Below are positions 45,353 to 53,418 of a stretch of DNA of 64,000 nt, one piece after another. Within the stretch, counting starts at the first letter, position 1, and every line of letters starts with the position of its first letter. The stretch covers positions 2,232,001 through 2,296,000 of the forward strand of contig NZ_CP146373.1 of assembly GCF_037055325.1 (NCBI RefSeq), given 5' to 3'. The translations under genes and the position numbers were made by a program. This DNA is from Arachnia propionica (lineage in GTDB: Bacteria; Actinomycetota; Actinomycetes; Propionibacteriales; Propionibacteriaceae). The notes beneath the pieces are model-generated. The model was not told where the DNA came from, ran no database searches, and was given only the letters and a program-made list of their open reading frames with translations.

Positions 45353-47356
45353 TCACCCAAACGAGCCATCCCGCGAATTTCCGGCGACCGATCGCTCTTG
45401 TTCGAGTGTGTTGATGACCCAGTCGGTGATGGGGTTGGTTTCGGTGCGGATGCCGGTGTCGTGGGTGCCGTTGGGGTCGTACCAGAGGGTGGTGTTTCCG
45501 CCGAGTTCTCTGGAGTGTAGCGCCCAGGTGAGTCCTTGGCGGGGGTTGACGCGGGCGTCTTTGACGCAGATGACTATCAGGGTTGGTGGTGGGGTGGTGG
45601 TGAGTTTGCGCAGGGGGGAGAGTTCCTCGAGGGCGTGTCGGTGGTGGGGGTTGTGTTGGGGGTCGCCCCATTCGTCTCGGTCGGCTTGTTCGGTGAGTGA
45701 GGGGTGGCGGAGCAGTGATTCGAGGGGGTCTATGTAGCCGTTGACGATCACGGCAGCGTCGATAGGTGCTGTGTGATCGGCGAGGAGGGATGCGGTGAGG
45801 AAACCTCCGGCCGAGACGCCGATGACGCATATTGTGGTGGCGGTTACTGCTCCTTGACCGTTGCGTAGCCAGGCGATGGCTGCGATGGTGTCGGCCAAGG
45901 AACGGCCGCGTCGGTCCTGAGAGCCGGCGTGATGGCGTTGGGGGTCTCCTCCTCCTCGAACGTGGGCTGTCGCCACGGCGTAACCGCGATCCATCCAGCG
46001 ACCAAGTTCCTGGTCGCCGTCGAGGTCGATGTCGATTCCGTAGGCCCCATAGACCATGACGATGACCGGCCCGTGGAAGGTGGCGAAGTCACCGCGCCAT
46101 CGGATGTCAAGATCACACTGATACCCGTCCGGGGAGACGACACGCTCGCGTGTGGCGTGGATATCTGCTCCGGGATGCTGATGCGACGGGTTGAGTACCC
46201 GTCCGGCACCGTCGAGGTACCAGGTGATAGGGGGTGTTCCCACGATCATCTCGGTGATGACGAATCCGGTTGAGACGGCGCCGGGACTCGGGGTCAGCTG
46301 GAACATTCCCGCTGTGCTCAGCAAAATCCGCTGACCAACAGCAGCCGTGGCGGTGTGTGCCAGTGGTATCCACACCAAGTCCTCGGTGTGGCAGGTGTCC
46401 TGGGTTCGACTGACCCGGGCGAGCACGGCCCCGTGGGCGCCTACGAGATGGCAGAGTTTTCCCTGCCCGGCCGCTACCTGCCACCGATTCTGTACCTGAC
46501 CGTCACTGATCTGGCTGGCCTCGATACGCCACCGCTGATTGATGTTGACCGCGTGGAGCAGCACGTAACCGGCATCCAGTGGCGCAACATCGATCAGGCC
46601 GGGATCACACACCTGTTCAGACACAGGAATGGCCTGCTGCGGATCGGTGAGGTCGAAGACCTGCCAGACCCTGCGACTACGAACGCCGTGACCGACCTTG
46701 ACGAAACACCGCACGGAACATGCCTCGACCTTGACCCCGGCGGCGGGTCCCTCGGCAAGTACCCGCGGAGGATCATCCAGACGGGTCGTAGTGACCGGCA
46801 ACAGGCGCGCTCTGGCCCTGCCCGGCTCGTTGGGATGCGGCTCCACGAACACCACAACCGGCGACTCTGCCTGAGCCAACACTGCTTCGGGATACAGTCC
46901 CACCAGTACGAGTCCGGGTTCCGGATCGCCCCATTGGTGAACCGCCACCGCGTAGCGTTCCCGTTCGGGGTCGCGCAGAAGACGACACCACCACCCCAAC
47001 TCCACAGACAGGTCACGCCTGCCCGTCACCCAGCCACGCAGTCCCTCGATCCCGGTTTCCGCAAATACCAAGAGTGCGCCCATCGGATGCTGCTCCACCG
47101 GATCCGACACCGGCTGCCCCACCAAGTCCTTGTCATCCCCCGTGGCCAAACGCAACCATCCCCCAGCCAAAGGCACCACCTCAACACCATCAGCACCCCA
47201 TCTCTCACTCCAAGAGGTTTCAGGATCGCCCTCGACTGTGTTGATGTCTTGACCGTGTTCCTTCAGCAACTTCATGAGTGTGGTGTCATCAACCTCCAGC
47301 CATCGACTCCAGGGCGAGGAAGAACCACTCGCAGACGAAACCTCAGGAATATCCAT
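45353..47356 (-). CDS. S9-family (prolyl oligopeptidase-like) peptidase of the lanthipeptide cluster
   Basis: The 667-residue protein has an N-terminal propeller-like region (~400 residues) and a C-terminal alpha/beta-hydrolase domain. The catalytic triad is visible: Ser in IGVSAGGFL (about 515), Asp in CVKDARVNP (about 601) and His in NGTHDTG (about 630). S9 enzymes cut short peptides after particular residues, and in class III lanthipeptide pathways such as flavipeptin one removes the leader. Its place as the last gene of the cluster, 62 bases after the ABC exporter, supports that role here. No signal peptide is seen, so it should be cytoplasmic. Confidence 0.86.
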   Translation of the reverse strand: MDIPEVSSASGSSSPWSRWLEVDDTTLMKLLKEHGQDINTVEGDPETSWSERWGADGVEVVPLAGGWLRLATGDDKDLVGQPVSDPVEQHPMGALLVFAETGIEGLRGWVTGRRDLSVELGWWCRLLRDPERERYAVAVHQWGDPEPGLVLVGLYPEAVLAQAESPVVVFVEPHPNEPGRARARLLPVTTTRLDDPPRVLAEGPAAGVKVEACSVRCFVKVGHGVRSRRVWQVFDLTDPQQAIPVSEQVCDPGLIDVAPLDAGYVLLHAVNINQRWRIEASQISDGQVQNRWQVAAGQGKLCHLVGAHGAVLARVSRTQDTCHTEDLVWIPLAHTATAAVGQRILLSTAGMFQLTPSPGAVSTGFVITEMIVGTPPITWYLDGAGRVLNPSHQHPGADIHATRERVVSPDGYQCDLDIRWRGDFATFHGPVIVMVYGAYGIDIDLDGDQELGRWMDRGYAVATAHVRGGGDPQRHHAGSQDRRGRSLADTIAAIAWLRNGQGAVTATTICVIGVSAGGFLTASLLADHTAPIDAAVIVNGYIDPLESLLRHPSLTEQADRDEWGDPQHNPHHRHALEELSPLRKLTTTPPPTLIVICVKDARVNPRQGLTWALHSRELGGNTTLWYDPNGTHDTGIRTETNPITDWVINTLEQERSVAGNSRDGSFG

Positions 47357-47418
47357 TATCGATCATGTCTCTCAATCATTGCTTGCATGGTGCTTCAGGA
47401 CGCGTGACTGATGGTGTT

Positions 47419-49404
47419 TCAGGCTGCGACGAGGGACCGGAACAGTGCAGAGCGTCGGTGCACCTCGGCGGGTGGTCCGAACTCAACCAACCGTCCCTTG
47501 TCCAGCACCAAGACCAGATCGGCGATGTCCATGCCGAAGTGGCCATGTCCGGCAGCGAAGGTGGTGATCCCCCCCATCGTGGTTCGAATGAGGTTCATGA
47601 TCTGTTCCCGGTTCAGGACGTCGAGCCCGGAGGTGATCTCATCCAGCAGGAGCATCCGTGGCTGGCCGACGAGGGTCCTGGCTATCGCCAGCCGCTGGCG
47701 TTCACCGCCGGAGAAGGCGTACGCCGACTCCCCCACCGGTGTGTCCAACCCGCCGTCGCGGGCACTGATCGTGTCAGCCAAACCCACCTGACGAATGATC
47801 TCCCAACAATGCTCGTCATCAATGTCGCGTCCCAGCAACAGGTTGTCACGCACGGTTCCGCTGAACAACGGGCAGGCCTGCTCGATGTAACCAACCTGTC
47901 GTCGGTACTCGTCATCGTCATGCTCACCGAGCGGAATTCGATCTGCAAGGATTGTTCCGTCGGCGGGGACGATGAATTTCTCCAGCAGCGACAGGATGGT
48001 TGACTTGCCCGACCCTGAGGAACCGGTCATGGCGACCCAAGAGCCAGCTGGGACGCTGAATGTAACGCCGGCCAGTGCGTATTCGCGATTCCCACCTGCC
48101 TGCGGGTATCGCACTGACACATTGCGAAAATCTATCTCCCCCATCAAACCGGTTTCCGTCGGGAATCCACCAATCTGAGTAGCGACTGGCTTGAGCTGGA
48201 TCCGAGATGCGGATTGATCGGTCACGGCACGCAGGTCGATGATCCGCTGCAATGCTCCCAGACACTCTGCCATGTCCATGACGGTGCCCGCGCTCCCGGT
48301 GATCGGGGCGATGATGAGCATCATGTACATGAAAAAAGATACCAGCGCCTCAACGGAGATACTTCCGGTCTGCACACGCAGCACCGCGATACAGACGATC
48401 ACCAGCAGCGTCGCCTGTATGCAGATCGTGACCACCGGGCTCATGAAGGCATGTGCCTTGGCGCCTCGGTTGGCAGCATCGAGGAGTTTCTGACTGGATT
48501 TGTCCAAGCGACGAGCCGCAAATTTGTCAGCTACGAAGGCCCTCAGGGTCAGTACTGAGTCCAGCGCGCGGGTCACCTCCGCGACATATGCCCCCTGGGC
48601 TTCCTGACGATCGAAGGAGAACGAGGTCAGTCTGTTTGATATGACGATGATGAATGCTAGACAGCCCACCGTCAAACCAACCGCCGAGACAGTGAGGATC
48701 GAATCGATGACCGTCATCTGGGCCAGCGCTCCCACCACCATGACGATCCCGCCGAGGGCTTGCACGGGCCCTTGAGTGAAAACTTTGTCGAGGCGCTCGG
48801 AGTCTATGCTGCACCGGGCGACCAGATCAGCCGTGGGGTGCTGAACGAGCTTGTCCGCAGGAACCCGTAACGCAATTGCTGCGGACTCGTCTCGGAAAGC
48901 ACGCACTGTACGATTACCAGCCTTCGCGCCCACAACATTCACAACAGCCGCCACACCCGAAGCGAAAACAGCTAGCCCAGCCAGAATCGCCCCGTACGGA
49001 AGCGCAGCAACGAATCCCCCATTCTGCAACACCCCTACAACTGATCCGGCCAACATAGGCTGGGCCAGCGATACAAGAGAGGACAATACCGTACCAACAA
49101 AAATCAGAACCAAGGACCTCGGTTCTAAACGCAGAATCCTCAGGAGACGGCGCAGACGACTCTTCGGCGGCTCAGCGAGGAAAACGGCGACCGACCCGCC
49201 ACCCTGAGAATGGCAACGAAAGTCCTCACTAAGAACAAGATCCCGAGGATTTTTGGCCAATGGCGTTCGAGGTTCCGGCAGAGTCCGGGAACTCTCGGGC
49301 ATAGCACGCCGGGGAACCATGCCGCGGCCGAACGAATCCACCCGGAACGGGTCCAGATGTTTCGCAAAATCCGAGGTCACAGCTATTCCCTTGCCTTTAC
49401 CCAT
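47419..49404 (-). CDS. ABC exporter (fused permease-ATPase) of the lanthipeptide cluster
   Basis: This 661-residue half-exporter should carry the modified peptides out. After a polar N-terminus of ~85 residues without the C39 peptidase cysteine motif, it has six membrane helices (e.g. LIFVGTVLSSLVSLAQPMLA; LLVIVCIAVLRVQTGSISVE) and an ATPase domain: Walker A GSSGSGKST, signature FSGGERQR, Walker B MLLLDEITSGLD. Absence of C39 means that leader removal needs another enzyme, fitting the S9 peptidase next door. The start at 49404 has a weak site (GAAAGTGAAACA); later in-frame starts are possible. Confidence 0.88.
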   Translation of the reverse strand: MGKGKGIAVTSDFAKHLDPFRVDSFGRGMVPRRAMPESSRTLPEPRTPLAKNPRDLVLSEDFRCHSQGGGSVAVFLAEPPKSRLRRLLRILRLEPRSLVLIFVGTVLSSLVSLAQPMLAGSVVGVLQNGGFVAALPYGAILAGLAVFASGVAAVVNVVGAKAGNRTVRAFRDESAAIALRVPADKLVQHPTADLVARCSIDSERLDKVFTQGPVQALGGIVMVVGALAQMTVIDSILTVSAVGLTVGCLAFIIVISNRLTSFSFDRQEAQGAYVAEVTRALDSVLTLRAFVADKFAARRLDKSSQKLLDAANRGAKAHAFMSPVVTICIQATLLVIVCIAVLRVQTGSISVEALVSFFMYMMLIIAPITGSAGTVMDMAECLGALQRIIDLRAVTDQSASRIQLKPVATQIGGFPTETGLMGEIDFRNVSVRYPQAGGNREYALAGVTFSVPAGSWVAMTGSSGSGKSTILSLLEKFIVPADGTILADRIPLGEHDDDEYRRQVGYIEQACPLFSGTVRDNLLLGRDIDDEHCWEIIRQVGLADTISARDGGLDTPVGESAYAFSGGERQRLAIARTLVGQPRMLLLDEITSGLDVLNREQIMNLIRTTMGGITTFAAGHGHFGMDIADLVLVLDKGRLVEFGPPAEVHRRSALFRSLVAA

Positions 49405-49515
49405 TGTTTCACTTTCAAACCGCCTAGAAGATTATCAGAATGCTATTTGTCAAAAATTACAGATAGGTGGCGACAAACGATTCTCGCCGCCACCCACCAT
49501 AGAACTCAGACACTG

Positions 49516-49644
49516 CTAGCCGCACGCCCAGATACTGTAGGTCGAGCGGGAACACCAGAAAATACTCTGGTCAGTGGAGACTCGCCCCTTGGCATCCTGG
49601 GGCATCTCGACGGTGTCAGCTTGAAGATTCAAAACATTGGCCAT
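49516..49644 (-). CDS. Class III lanthipeptide precursor, copy 4 (diverged)
   Basis: This 42-residue peptide starts MANVLNLQADTVEMPQDAKG and ends in a core STDQSIFWCSRSTYSIWACG. The leader keeps the VLNLQ motif, the class III leader element (ILELQ in labyrinthopeptin). The core has S-x3-S-x3-C (STDQSIFWC) and then S-x2-S-x3-C (STYSIWAC), the latter being the classical labionin spacing. It is the last copy before the ABC gene and differs from the others in both leader and core. The ribosome site is AAAGGAAGTAGCAATT. Confidence 0.87.
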   Translation of the reverse strand: MANVLNLQADTVEMPQDAKGRVSTDQSIFWCSRSTYSIWACG

Positions 49645-49810
49645 AATTGCTACTTCCTTTACGATTGTCTTCGAACATCATGCGATAGTTGTTCAGCGGC
49701 ACCACTTCGTTCATCACTCCACTTGATGCGGTACACCGAACCAAGGACGGTTGGGTGGCGGCAAACGACTCTCGCCGCCACCCACCATAGAACTCAGATA
49801 CAGCTAGCGA

Positions 49811-49936
49811 TCAGCACACAAAGAGGCTATGACTAGTCGAGCCAGAGGAGCACCAAACAATGCTGGTATGGTCGGAGCGCTTGGTCTCCTGGGTCATCTC
49901 AGCGGTATCAGCCTGAAGATTCAAAACGTTAGCCAT
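49811..49936 (-). CDS. Class III lanthipeptide precursor, copy 3
   Basis: This 41-residue peptide shares the leader of copies 1 and 2 (MANVLNLQ...TQETKR). Its core begins SDHTSIVWC as in copies 1 and 2 but continues SSGSTSHSLFVC, one residue longer and with Phe-Val replacing Trp-Met. Ser and Cys positions allow S-x3-S-x3-C in both halves. It is preceded by AAAGGAAGTAG and followed by a hairpin. Confidence 0.88.
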   Translation of the reverse strand: MANVLNLQADTAEMTQETKRSDHTSIVWCSSGSTSHSLFVC

Positions 49937-50108
49937 AATTGCTACTTCCTTTACGATTGTCTTCGAACATCATGCGATAGTTGTTCAGCGGCACCACTTC
50001 ATTCATCACCCAACTCGATACGGTGCTCACCGAATCGGATACGGATGGGTGGCGGCAAACGACTCTCGCCGCCACCCACCCACCATAGAACTCAGATACA
50101 GCTAGCGA

Positions 50109-50231
50109 TCAGCACATCCAGAGGCTATGGCTGTTCGAGGTGGAACACCAAACAATGCTGGTATGGTCGGAGCGCTTGGTCTCCTGGGTCATCTCAGCGG
50201 TATCAGCCTGAAGATTCAAAACATTGGCCAT
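50109..50231 (-). CDS. Class III lanthipeptide precursor, copy 2
   Basis: This 40-residue peptide is identical in amino-acid sequence to copy 1, although the DNA differs at several synonymous sites (for example GTT TTG for GTT CTG and CGC TCC for CGT TCT). Selection for the same product is therefore likely. Core: SDHTSIVWC followed by STSNSHSLWMC, two S-x3-S-x3-C units. Its ribosome site (AAAGGAAGTAGTAATC) is weaker than that of copy 1. Confidence 0.88.
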   Translation of the reverse strand: MANVLNLQADTAEMTQETKRSDHTSIVWCSTSNSHSLWMC

Positions 50232-50401
50232 GATTACTACTTCCTTTACGATTGTCTTCGAACATCATGCGATGGTTGTTCAGCGGCACCACTTCATTCG
50301 TCATTCCACTCGATGCGGTACACCGAACCAAGGACAGATGGGTGGCGGTAAACGATTCTCGCCGCCACCCACCCACCATAGAACTCAGATACAGCTAGCG
50401 A

Positions 50402-50524
50402 TCAGCACATCCAGAGGCTATGGCTGTTCGAGGTGGAACACCAAACAATGCTGGTGTGATCAGAACGCTTAGTCTCCTGCGTCATCTCAGCGGTATCAGC
50501 CTGAAGATTCAGAACGTTGGCCAT
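50402..50524 (-). CDS. Class III lanthipeptide precursor, copy 1
   Basis: This 40-residue peptide is too short for long-ORF calling. The leader MANVLNLQADTAEMTQETKR has the hydrophobic VLNLQ motif that class III synthetases recognise. The core SDHTSIVWC-STSNSHSLWMC has two Ser-x3-Ser-x3-Cys units and resembles labyrinthopeptin A2 (SDWSLWEC at its start). It has a near-perfect ribosome site (GGAAGGAGGTGAAAACCC before the ATG), the strongest of the four copies. It lies 81 bases downstream of lanKC. Confidence 0.9.
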   Translation of the reverse strand: MANVLNLQADTAEMTQETKRSDHTSIVWCSTSNSHSLWMC

Positions 50525-50568
50525 TGGGTTTTCACCTCCTTCCAAAAATTTTCAGTGTTGGGTTTATA

Positions 50569-50605
50569 GTTCCCCACCCCACCCCGTGTTGTGGGGGTGG
50601 GGAAC
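50569..50605 (-). terminator. Hairpin between lanKC and the precursor genes
   Basis: GTTCCCCACCCC (50569-50580) pairs over 12 bases with GGGGTGGGGAAC (50594-50605), touching the lanKC stop codon. It may terminate the synthetase transcript, protect the precursor mRNA from 3'-5' decay, or allow partial read-through that raises precursor dose over enzyme. Confidence 0.75.
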
Positions 50606-53241
50606 TAGTGACTCGGTACGACCCCGATGAGGTCGCGTGTTTCCGAGCCAAGCTCTGAAACCGCCGGTTGCTGTAGCAGGTCGGCTGTGCGGACGCTGAT
50701 CGGCAGAGCAAGGTACGGGTGCTGGGATCGGTAGGTGTGCAGCGCCAGCGCGACTCCGGCAGCGCCGGTACCCAAGTCGGAACTGAGACGGATCAACCCG
50801 TCACCGATCACCAAGGCGTGTTCGTCATGGGTCAGAAGACTGCCGAGCAGCAGACCCGCTTGTCGATCGGCCTCCGCCCGATACTGGTCTCCAGCGGCTG
50901 TCAGCGTGACGAGGATGCCGGCGCGACCGTGATCCAAACCCGGATAGACGTAGAAGTTGGAGGAGCAGGCTTTGATGATCCCGGCACGTTCCTGCCGGGT
51001 CAGCACTGGCTCACCCGTGATACGTTCGAGCGCCGAGGCGATCAGCAGCACACCCGCTGATCCCCAGTCGTTGTAGGGAAGGACCCGGCTCTTTTCGCGG
51101 TCTTCGATCATCACCTCACCGGTTGGGATGGTGACGCACGCATCCAGATCCGCGCGCAACCGAACCCTGGCCCTGGCAAGCGGTTCCTCAGCGCCGGTGA
51201 CGGCATGGGCAACCAAGTCGGTCAACGCCACCCCAGTCAATCCCCAAAACAGTCCCCGGCGACGACACAACGCAGTCCACGCTGATCCGTCCGGCGTGAG
51301 GCAGGCATCCAACCTGCGATACGCCGCAACCGCACGATCCATCAACTCCGAATCCCCGGTCGTTTTCGCAACCTCTAGTGCAGCCAAGATCACTCCCGCC
51401 TGACCCGCACCCAGATCCAATCGACGCCGCCCCAAGGCCCGGTCGAGTGCCACATCCGCGGCGGCCACAGCATCCTGGTGTGCACCCACCTCGCTGAGTG
51501 TCAGCGCAACCCCGGTCAAACCATTCAACAATCCCGACGCTTCCTGCTCCGGCCACGCCTTGGCAATCTTCCGCAACGCATCCACATCACGATCAGCTGG
51601 TCGAACACCAACACGCTGCTGCGCCAACACCACGCCAGCACGCCCAGTCGTGATCACCTCATGAACACACTCCCCCGACTGGCTGATATCACCAGGAAAC
51701 GCCCCACCCGAACCAAACTGCCGCGACCACTCGATCCCGCTCAACAACCCGGAAATCCCAGAATCCAGCCCCGGTGGCTGAGGTGGCACACCAACAGTGA
51801 CATCACCTGCCGTCACTGGACGAGCGCCAGCGGCATAACGCCCCTCCACCGACGCCAACTGCTCAGCTGCCCGTTCGCCATAGATCTCACGGACCTTTCG
51901 ACGACACCGATCCCAAAACGCCGGCGACACCGCCTCAATCTCAAAGTCAACGCAATACAAGAGCATGATGCAACGCGCCACTGCAAACCAGTCAGCCTGC
52001 ACGGCATCCAATGACTTGTCAGCACAGTACTCGAACACCCTGAAACCGAGCTCACGCGGTGAATCCACCCTACTGGCATCCTCCAGATCAAGCATCGTCA
52101 CCGTTCCATCATCGGAGACCACCACATTCCCGGGATGGAGATCGCCGAATGCCCAACCACGCTGGTGAATCCTTTCGACGATGGCGATGATTTGTTCCAC
52201 GATGGCCACCGCTTGGCGGGCGTATTCTGCGGGATCGTTATCTTGAAGACGATCGTTATATGACATCCAGGACGTGAGGGCTACACCGGGAATGTAATCC
52301 ACTTCCAAATAGCGGTGCTCCCAGGCTGTGAACGAACCTCGAAGCTGCTGCACGCCTTTCACGCCGACAAGGTCTCGCAGCACTTCTTCCTCAGCCAACT
52401 GGCGCTGCAAGGCGCACCGGTTCCGGCCGTCCAGCCCGGCATGCGGTCTGGCTTCTCGTAGAATCCTGACCTCACCATCAGGCAGTTCCGCGCGATACAC
52501 CCCACCCGCATTGCTGAAGCTCAAGGGCTTGATGCTCACGAAATCATCCAACCGGGACTGGCTCGACTGCTGCGATGCCTCATATGCCGGTCGAAGAATT
52601 TCTGGAAGCTCGACTCCCTCAGGAATCACAACACGTGGATCACGATGATCGGGTATCAATTGCATGTTACGAAGATCAACAATCGACTCAACCGGGTCAT
52701 CATCTACATCAGGCACTCGCATACCAAGAATTGCCCCATACCGAACGAACACAGGAGCATTTGGGACGTATCGAAGGTCGGAGAGGATATAAGGCCCTTC
52801 CTGCCCCTTCAACGTATCGCCGAGAGCGATCAGTAGTTCCCGCAACTGGTCATCGTCATTGGGATAGATCGTGATGAACTTACCCGCCGCACCACGAGCC
52901 TGATTCTTAGAAGAAGAGCCACGCAACTGGCCCAAAGTCGGCAAAAACTTAAACGAAACCCCAGCCTCCAGGCACACCCTTGTGGTTCGCGCCAAAGTCT
53001 CCACAGCGCACTCAGGTGTCGCCGACACATGAATCTTCCACCCCTGCATACGAGGCTGCCAATCGCGGGGCGTCCACCCCTCCCAACTACCCCGGCACTG
53101 CACCAGCCATCCAGCCGGCAACTCCACCGACTGCAGCCGCTTATCCGACAGGCCAGCCAGCATCTCGACAAGCGGTCCCGACTGACCATAGAAAGGCGAT
53201 TCCTTCACCGCTCCCTGAAAATACTCAAAACGTACAGCCAC
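50605..53241 (-). CDS. Class III lanthipeptide synthetase (LanKC)
   Basis: This 878-residue three-domain enzyme phosphorylates Ser/Thr, eliminates phosphate and forms (methyl)lanthionine or labionin rings. The N-terminal ~220 residues are the lyase region. A Ser/Thr kinase domain follows with GDLHPGNVVV (near 367) and MLDLEDAS. The C-terminal cyclase region (~480-860) has LanC-type glycine repeats (GLLNGLTGVAL, GAGQAGVIL, LDHGRAGIL, LGTGAAGVAL). The zinc ligands of LanC are missing: NDWGSAG and LDHG stand where WCxG and CHG would be, which marks class III and not class IV. It starts with GTG at 53241 behind GGGAGAAGAATCT. It is the first gene of the cluster. Confidence 0.92.
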   Translation of the reverse strand: MAVRFEYFQGAVKESPFYGQSGPLVEMLAGLSDKRLQSVELPAGWLVQCRGSWEGWTPRDWQPRMQGWKIHVSATPECAVETLARTTRVCLEAGVSFKFLPTLGQLRGSSSKNQARGAAGKFITIYPNDDDQLRELLIALGDTLKGQEGPYILSDLRYVPNAPVFVRYGAILGMRVPDVDDDPVESIVDLRNMQLIPDHRDPRVVIPEGVELPEILRPAYEASQQSSQSRLDDFVSIKPLSFSNAGGVYRAELPDGEVRILREARPHAGLDGRNRCALQRQLAEEEVLRDLVGVKGVQQLRGSFTAWEHRYLEVDYIPGVALTSWMSYNDRLQDNDPAEYARQAVAIVEQIIAIVERIHQRGWAFGDLHPGNVVVSDDGTVTMLDLEDASRVDSPRELGFRVFEYCADKSLDAVQADWFAVARCIMLLYCVDFEIEAVSPAFWDRCRRKVREIYGERAAEQLASVEGRYAAGARPVTAGDVTVGVPPQPPGLDSGISGLLSGIEWSRQFGSGGAFPGDISQSGECVHEVITTGRAGVVLAQQRVGVRPADRDVDALRKIAKAWPEQEASGLLNGLTGVALTLSEVGAHQDAVAAADVALDRALGRRRLDLGAGQAGVILAALEVAKTTGDSELMDRAVAAYRRLDACLTPDGSAWTALCRRRGLFWGLTGVALTDLVAHAVTGAEEPLARARVRLRADLDACVTIPTGEVMIEDREKSRVLPYNDWGSAGVLLIASALERITGEPVLTRQERAGIIKACSSNFYVYPGLDHGRAGILVTLTAAGDQYRAEADRQAGLLLGSLLTHDEHALVIGDGLIRLSSDLGTGAAGVALALHTYRSQHPYLALPISVRTADLLQQPAVSELGSETRDLIGVVPSH

Positions 53242-53418
53242 AGATTCTTCTCCCTATGTCTTCCAATCAAAATTTAGCGATTTTCCAGATAGCTCAGCCA
53301 GCCAAGTTCCAGAACACCAACTGATATAAACAGTCGATTCCCACACGACTAGCACGGAATCAGCTCTGGCGCGAAGCATTTATTCACACACCTTGAGCGA
53401 CACTCACATGTATTCTTT

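Larger units (their letters stand above)
49466..50524 (-). repeat. Four tandem ~293-bp units, each a precursor gene plus hairpin
   Basis: The starts of the four precursor genes are 292, 295 and 293 bases apart, and the sequence between them is nearly the same. Each unit has a leader with CGTAAAGGAAGTAG as ribosome site, a 40-42 codon gene, a shared TAGAACTCAGATACAGCTAG-like stretch (read on plus) and a GC hairpin built on GGTGGCGGCGAGA and GCCGCCACC (near 49466-49497, 49753-49785, 50045-50085, 50339-50375). The unit nearest the ABC gene (49516-49644) is the most diverged. This is tandem gene amplification with drift. Confidence 0.9.

Noticed and set aside
49829-50472. Plus-strand short frames of 74-134 codons across the precursor repeats
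   Set aside because: They are shadows of the duplicated minus-strand units and have no ribosome sites.
49466-50524. Regularly spaced repeats suggestive of a CRISPR array
   Set aside because: The unit is ~293 bases and contains an open reading frame with a ribosome site; repeats are not 24-40 bases and there are no unique spacers or cas genes.
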